Positions 46,167 through 49,741 of a stretch of DNA of 49,741 nt are shown here, piece after piece. The first letter of the stretch is position 1; each line of letters opens with the position of its first letter. The notes beneath the pieces are model-generated. The model saw only the letters and a list, made by a program, of their open reading frames with translations. It was not told the DNA's origin and ran no database searches. This DNA comes from an uncultured Eubacteriales bacterium (lineage in GTDB: Bacteria > Bacillota > Clostridia > Peptostreptococcales > Anaerovoracaceae). The stretch is from NCBI GenBank assembly GCA_900315895.1, contig ONAY01000022.1:1-49741 (forward strand). The letters are read 5' to 3'. Both the position numbers and the translations under genes were made by a program.

Positions 46167-46695
46167 GTGCCAGAAAAACTCAAAAGTATTTCCGAGACTT
46201 TATTTGACATGAGATGAAGATAATTCAAGATCTATGTCAGGAGTCATTATAAAGCATTTGAAGACAGTTGGTTTTGATAGAAAGATGACCACATTTTGAA
46301 GCAAATCAGATTTGAATTTCGCGTAGATTATGACGCTGAAGCTGGTGGAAAGGTGTTGCTCAACGAAAACGACGTCGAGACTGTCTGTCTGCTGTCGAGA
46401 AAATGAGGTCGTGGCACTGAAAATGGCTTGAAATAAAGGCATTTGCGAAATTTAACCGTCAGCGAGAGTGTGGATAAGTTTCCACAGAGCGAGAGGGCAA
46501 ATTGAGAAAATCCGCTTCTGTAACTCTCGTTTCGCTATCAAAGGTAAAAATCGGAGATTGAGACTATCGGATTGTTGTCATTTGAGGGTTTTTAAGCGGT
46601 TGAGACTCTCGGTATGTTGTCAAATGGGGTTGTAACTGCAGTTTTGCTGTCCGAGGATAAATGATAGAAAGTGTTCAATAAGGGGTTAACAGACA
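46167..46695 (+). other. Gene-free stretch with possible decayed coding sequence and repeats
   Basis: No intact frame is convincing. About 46310-46380 on the + strand reads KQIRFEFRVDYDAEAGGKVL before stops, and looks like a remnant of coding sequence. A DnaA-box-like pair sits at 46469-46486: TGTGGATAA, then TTTCCACA in inverted orientation. Repeats at 46374-46656 are listed separately. Confidence 0.5.
46374..46656 (+). repeat. Degenerate interspersed repeat family (five copies, one more at 48399)
   Basis: Related segments lie at 46374-46408, 46518-46545, 46558-46588, 46600-46629 and 46630-46656, with a partial copy at 48399-48420. The clearest pair is TTGAGACTATCGGATTGTTG and TTGAGACTCTCGGTATGTTG, both continuing GTCAxxTGxGG. 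GTCGAGACYGTCTGT is shared by the first copy and the one at 48399. Spacing is 30-42 bases in the cluster. No protein is encoded. Function unknown. Confidence 0.6.
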
Positions 46696-47151
46696 ATGAT
46701 TCATCTTGAGAAAATCAACAGAAATAACTGGAGAGAAGCAACTTTCGTTACAACCGATCCGAATCATAAATGTCCATTGGATGAAGAATGGATCGCAAGT
46801 GCAGCCTTTTCCATTGTGCAATCAGTATATGAGCCGGAGTGGGAAAGCCGTTTGATCATGGATGACGATACGATAATCGGTTTCGCATTTTATGGTATGT
46901 GGGAAAAGAAGAACGCACCGTTATTCTGCCGTTATATGATTGATATTGATCATCAGGGCAAGGGATACGGACAGGCTGCTTTGCCTGTGATAGTAGATGA
47001 AATGATGAAACAATATAAAACGAACAAAATATATCTCACTTTAGAAAATGCAAACGTGCGGGCGGTTCATATCTATACGAAATTCGGTTTTATCCCAACT
47101 GGAGAGAATGACGAAGGTGAAGATATCTATGTGTATGAAAAAACGGAATGA
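46696..47151 (+). CDS. GNAT-family N-acetyltransferase
   Basis: A 151-residue acetyltransferase. The acetyl-CoA binding motif is IDHQGKGYGQAALPVIVDEM near residue 88, followed by the usual NVRAVHIYTKFGFIPTGE at the C-terminus. It is close to the SpeG/diamine acetyltransferase type in layout, but the substrate is not evident. AAGGGG lies upstream of ATG 46696. It stands alone between noncoding gaps. Confidence 0.88.
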   Translation: MIHLEKINRNNWREATFVTTDPNHKCPLDEEWIASAAFSIVQSVYEPEWESRLIMDDDTIIGFAFYGMWEKKNAPLFCRYMIDIDHQGKGYGQAALPVIVDEMMKQYKTNKIYLTLENANVRAVHIYTKFGFIPTGENDEGEDIYVYEKTE

Positions 47152-47257
47152 ATAACTGCCGGTTTGCAAATTAACGTACTACAAGGCTCCCACACTGCCA
47201 TCATCGGCGGCGGGGAGCGATCCATAAGAGCATCGGTATGAATCCGGAGGTGACGGG

Positions 47258-47791
47258 ATGTTTGACTATAAGCGATATTTTGATGAATACTGCCTTGAAA
47301 ACGGTCTTGAACTGCGCTTGTCATTTGATATGCCTCCGGGATATGAGACCGCCAACGGCACGTTTGATTTTGAGGCAAAGACGATTTATATCAACGCAGA
47401 ATACCTATGTGAAGCCCCGGATTATGAACAGGCATTTTACTTTTATCATGAATTGAGGCATGCCGTACAGTATCTCTCTCCTGAGAAGTTCAGCGATGCA
47501 ATCATTCGTAGTTTACCGTATACTATCATGTTTGACGGAACCTGCTATAAGCTGGTTGACGGAAAATATCTGGAATGCAAACTGGATGGCGGTGAAGCAT
47601 TATTTACGGACGTATATCTTGGGCAACCCTATGAAGTTGACGCTAACAAGTATTCATATGAGAGGGTCAAAATACTCTTTGGGGATTCGGAAGGACTGCA
47701 AAAGTTATATGCTTTTTGGATGCCGAAAAAGCACGTGCAGGATGCGGAGTATTTAGCCTATTACGATCAGATCGATGAGAAAATAAAATGA
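47258..47791 (+). CDS. Putative HExxH zinc metallopeptidase, ImmA-like
   Basis: A 177-residue protein with the zinc motif HELRH (FYFYHELRHAVQYL, about residues 68-80). A downstream Glu in PYEVDANKYSYERVKILFG, near residue 128, has the position of the third ligand in gluzincins such as ImmA/IrrE. GGAGGTGA precedes ATG 47258. There is no signal peptide. ImmA-type peptidases cleave phage-type repressors; no repressor gene is adjacent, so the target is unknown. It may be a relic of a mobile element or a stand-alone antitoxin-degrading peptidase (inference). Confidence 0.65.
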   Translation: MFDYKRYFDEYCLENGLELRLSFDMPPGYETANGTFDFEAKTIYINAEYLCEAPDYEQAFYFYHELRHAVQYLSPEKFSDAIIRSLPYTIMFDGTCYKLVDGKYLECKLDGGEALFTDVYLGQPYEVDANKYSYERVKILFGDSEGLQKLYAFWMPKKHVQDAEYLAYYDQIDEKIK

Positions 47792-47914
47792 GAACGCAGA
47801 TTTATTTGACCTGCTGCTCCGAGGCATGTGGAGACGGTGGTATTGATGTCTCGAACCGATTTGTGACTACAGATTAGATGAATTAAACAATCTGGTATTA
47901 TAGGAGTAATAACA

Positions 47915-48244
47915 ATGCCAAGACATGAGTTTGGTATGATGCCGTTCGCCCCGCGATTTGGTAAAAGATATGACAAATATGAGCCACAGAAGTATTCCTG
48001 TATTTCTATAGAGGATGTTTATATAGAGCGTATTGCAGAAGGGCTGCAATCTGTTGATTCCTATTGGCATACTCTTTCCGTTAAAGGCAAAGGGCTTGCA
48101 TATTGTGGAATCACTCTTATACCGCCTTCTTCTCTGAAAGGCTTTATCAGACTCATAGATAACGATCCTGTTTTATCAGAATTAACAGAGTTGTTAGAAA
48201 AGGCAGAGTACGAGAACAAATGGGTGATTCATTTTGGAATATAG
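47915..48244 (+). CDS. Conserved hypothetical protein, 109 residues
   Basis: A soluble protein starting MPRHEFGMMPFAPRFGKRYDKYEPQKYSC. I associate it with a widespread hypothetical family in gut Clostridia, often near toxin/immunity or accessory genes. Central part: SVDSYWHTLSVKGKGLAYCGITLIPPSSL. No signal or membrane segment. The only SD-like site is AGGAG at 47902-47906. Function is unknown; an immunity-like role is possible by context only. Confidence 0.65.
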   Translation: MPRHEFGMMPFAPRFGKRYDKYEPQKYSCISIEDVYIERIAEGLQSVDSYWHTLSVKGKGLAYCGITLIPPSSLKGFIRLIDNDPVLSELTELLEKAEYENKWVIHFGI

Positions 48245-48398
48245 TGAATCTACCGTTCATGCGTGTAACTGTCTATGATTGCTGCACAATCTACGCCGTT
48301 GCCTCGATCATTTCAGAAAGCAGGAACAAAGCAACGAGGTCAGACGAGTAAACAGCATAGATAATGGACTTTTTATTAACGCTATTATCCCAAGGCAC

Positions 48399-48420
48399 GT
48401 CGAGACCGTCTGTCAAATGA
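48399..48420 (+). repeat. Isolated copy of the interspersed repeat
   Basis: GTCGAGACCGTCTGTCAAAT matches the start of the copy at 46374 with one change across GTCGAGACYGTCTGT, then diverges. It is the most distant member of that repeat family. Confidence 0.5.
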
Positions 48421-48427
48421 CACATAA

Positions 48428-48538
48428 ATGAACAGCATCACAAAGGGCCGGGAGCAGATCATCAACAAGACCTTCGTGAAGATGATGGACGAGCTTGGCT
48501 ATGACGTGGAGTTGACATACATGAAGAAGGGTGAATAG
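48428..48538 (+). pseudogene. C-terminal fragment of a small regulator-like protein
   Basis: The frame from ATG 48428 gives 36 residues, SITKGREQIINKTFVKMMDE followed by LGYDVELTYMKKGE, stopping at 48538. It reads like the end of a small HTH/antitoxin-type protein (the GYDVELTY ending is common there), but the DNA-binding part is missing upstream. The bases before it lack an open frame. The stop lies 2 bases before the TfoX-like gene, and its last codons supply that gene's ribosome site (AGAAGGG). Confidence 0.45.
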
Positions 48539-48540
48539 AT

Positions 48541-48855
48541 ATGGCATCGAGCAAAGAATACTTGGATTTCATCTTGGAACAGTTGTCAGAACTGGACGAC
48601 ATATCCTTTCGTGCGATGATGGGAGAATACATCCTCTATTACCACGGCAAGATCATCGGCGGCATTTACGATGACCGCTTCCTTGTGAAGCCTACGAAGT
48701 CCGCTGTGGCCATGATGCCTAATGCAGAGATGGAACTGCCCTATGACGGCGCAAAGGAAATGCTGCTCGTGGAAGACGTAGACAATAAGGAGTTTCTGCG
48801 AGAACTGTTGGAAGCGATGTATTCAGAACTGCCTGCTCCAAAGAAAAAGAAGTGA
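48541..48855 (+). CDS. TfoX N-terminal domain protein
   Basis: A 104-residue protein matching the TfoX-N family: FRAMMGEYILYYHGKIIGGIYDDRFLVKPT, later PYDGAKEMLLVEDVDNKEFL. In Proteobacteria full-length TfoX regulates competence; the isolated N-domain is widespread in Firmicutes with no set role. It ends in a Lys tail (PKKKK). The ribosome site AGAAGGG lies inside the upstream fragment. NUDIX follows 9 bases later, so the two are cotranscribed. It is more GC-rich than its neighbours. Confidence 0.85.
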   Translation: MASSKEYLDFILEQLSELDDISFRAMMGEYILYYHGKIIGGIYDDRFLVKPTKSAVAMMPNAEMELPYDGAKEMLLVEDVDNKEFLRELLEAMYSELPAPKKKK

Positions 48856-48864
48856 GGACGTCAA

Positions 48865-49314
48865 ATGAGCAGAACAGAAAATGTCGAACTGACAGTGCTG
48901 TGTCTCATCACAGATGGAGATAGAATACTCCTTCAAAATAGAACGAAAAATGACTGGCAGGGGTATACGCTGCCGGGTGGTCATGTGGAACCGGGAGAAT
49001 CTTTTGTTGATGCGGTGATCCGCGAGATGAAGGAAGAAACCGGCCTGACGATCCTTGACCCGAGATTGGTTGGAGTAAAACAATTTCCATTAGAGAACGG
49101 AAGGTATGTTGTCCTCCTGTTTAAGGCCACGCGGTGGTCAGGTGATCTTATCTCATCCGAAGAAGGACAAATGGAATGGATCGAGTACAGCGAACTTTCA
49201 ACAGTAAAAACCGTTGATGATTTTGATGCTCTTCTGAGAGTGATGAACACGCCGGAGCTGGCAGAGTTTCAGTATTTGGTCACGGGAGATGAATGGACTG
49301 TAACAATTAGATAA
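48865..49314 (+). CDS. NUDIX hydrolase
   Basis: A 149-residue pyrophosphohydrolase. The Nudix box is complete: GGHVEPGESFVDAVIREMKE followed by ETGL, near residues 37-60. The overall form (ENVELTVLCLITDGDRILLQNR at the N-terminus) resembles the MutT/8-oxo-dGTP diphosphatase group. The substrate is not certain. GTGAGGA precedes ATG 48865. The M50-like gene follows 28 bases downstream. Confidence 0.9.
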   Translation: MSRTENVELTVLCLITDGDRILLQNRTKNDWQGYTLPGGHVEPGESFVDAVIREMKEETGLTILDPRLVGVKQFPLENGRYVVLLFKATRWSGDLISSEEGQMEWIEYSELSTVKTVDDFDALLRVMNTPELAEFQYLVTGDEWTVTIR

Positions 49315-49342
49315 ATCGGAATTTATGGGGTAGAAGGTAAAA

Positions 49343-49741
49343 ATGCTCATCAATGTACTTTTGGAAATACTCGGAATCATATTCCTTTGGCTTGGGATTG
49401 ATCTTTCTGTACTGATCCACGAAACAGGGCATATGGCGGGATATAAGCTTGCCAAGGGGAAAGAAGACTGGATCATTCAGGTGGGATTCGGAAAGGCGCT
49501 TTTTAAAACAAAAAACCTTGATATCCGTATTCTTCCTTTTTCGGGAGTGTTTTATGATACGGCTCCTGATAATGCATACACGAAAGCCCAGGTGCTGATG
49601 TGCTCAGCGGGAGGGCCTGTTTTTAGCCTGGTACTCATTCTCATACTGTTCGCCCTGGGAGCAAGCACTTCAGCATTCATTGATTATTATGGACCGACCT
49701 GGGACTTTATAAGAACGTATAATATTATAATATTCATTTCG
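49343..49741 (+). CDS. M50-like site-2 membrane protease, partial at the window edge
   Basis: The frame is open from ATG 49343 (AGAAGG upstream) to the last base, 133 residues, with no stop. A first membrane helix (VLLEILGIIFLWLGIDLSVL) holds the zinc motif HETGH in LIHETGHMAGYKLAKGK. The next helix begins near LMCSAGGPVFSLVLILILFA, as in site-2-type proteases, where a glycine-proline turn follows. The rest is outside the window, so the second active-site motif cannot be checked. The role of this subtype is unknown. Confidence 0.8.
   Translation, partial: MLINVLLEILGIIFLWLGIDLSVLIHETGHMAGYKLAKGKEDWIIQVGFGKALFKTKNLDIRILPFSGVFYDTAPDNAYTKAQVLMCSAGGPVFSLVLILILFALGASTSAFIDYYGPTWDFIRTYNIIIFIS

Noticed and set aside
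46200-46442. 80-codon frame on the - strand in the accessory gap
   Set aside because: No SD, no family, and it crosses the degenerate repeat; not supported as a gene.

Overview
The window reads as a chromosomal segment of an anaerobic Clostridia-type Bacillota (Firmicutes). Supporting signs are the TTGACA/TATAAT promoters, strong AGGAGG ribosome sites, a T-box leader, a K+-type membrane pyrophosphatase, acetate kinase, an ECF-type ThiT, ArgR/RecN, RuvCAB-QueA and a rpoN-pgk-gap-tpi-secG cluster. I cannot name the genus; a gut, oral or rumen clostridium of moderate GC would fit. Almost all genes lie on the + strand. The exceptions are a class A PBP, recN-argR, trmL and thiT.

Layout. 1-1746: end of an NhaC-type antiporter and an M20 peptidase. 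1747-3546: an AT-rich insert with its own strong promoter, encoding a secreted protein of unknown function and a small three-helix membrane protein, a toxin/immunity-like pair. 3547-13303: PBP1A (-), comEC-holA-EamA transporter (+), recN and argR (-). 13446-16795: ruvC-ruvA-ruvB-queA, apparently read from a promoter that makes ruvC leaderless. 16806-19072: trmL (-) and a stand-alone tryptophan synthase beta (TrpB2 type) behind a Trp-specifier T-box. 19097-24735: hom (no ACT domain), a SEC-C protein, an acyl-CoA synthetase, an SDR and rpoN. 24770-30194: pgk, a gap gene broken by a short internal deletion and frameshift, tpiA, secG and hppA. 30236-31753: an alpha/beta hydrolase, then thiT (-) under a TPP riboswitch. 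31755-37366: DUF975 protein, nadK, an RluD-type pseudouridine synthase, a small acidic protein, murI, a small helical protein and tmcAL, tightly packed and often overlapping. 37346-39083: ackA, rpmF and tRNA-Thr(CGT).

39101-39528 contains no gene. It holds an inverted copy of a tRNA T-arm and a very regular array of seven 53-bp units. Each unit carries TGGGTCAA, 20 variable bases, TTGACCCA and 17 variable bases, with no length variation. This is the most striking unexplained structure here. 39591-43544: a 5'-nucleotidase-type phosphoesterase, tgt and an RlmD/RumA-type rRNA methyltransferase.

43545-49741 is a looser, more AT-rich accessory tract. It carries a RhuM-Fic/Doc fusion, two conserved hypotheticals, a GNAT acetyltransferase, an HExxH metallopeptidase, another hypothetical, a TfoX-N protein, a NUDIX hydrolase and the start of an M50-like membrane protease. 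Long noncoding gaps between these genes contain a degenerate 30-42-bp repeat family.

How the parts fit. Energy metabolism (glycolytic genes, AckA, ion-pumping pyrophosphatase, NhaC), tRNA modification (QueA, Tgt, TrmL, TmcAL) and DNA repair (RuvABC, RecN) form the stable backbone. Tryptophan and thiamine acquisition are under RNA control. The two AT-rich tracts and the repeat array are the accessory elements.
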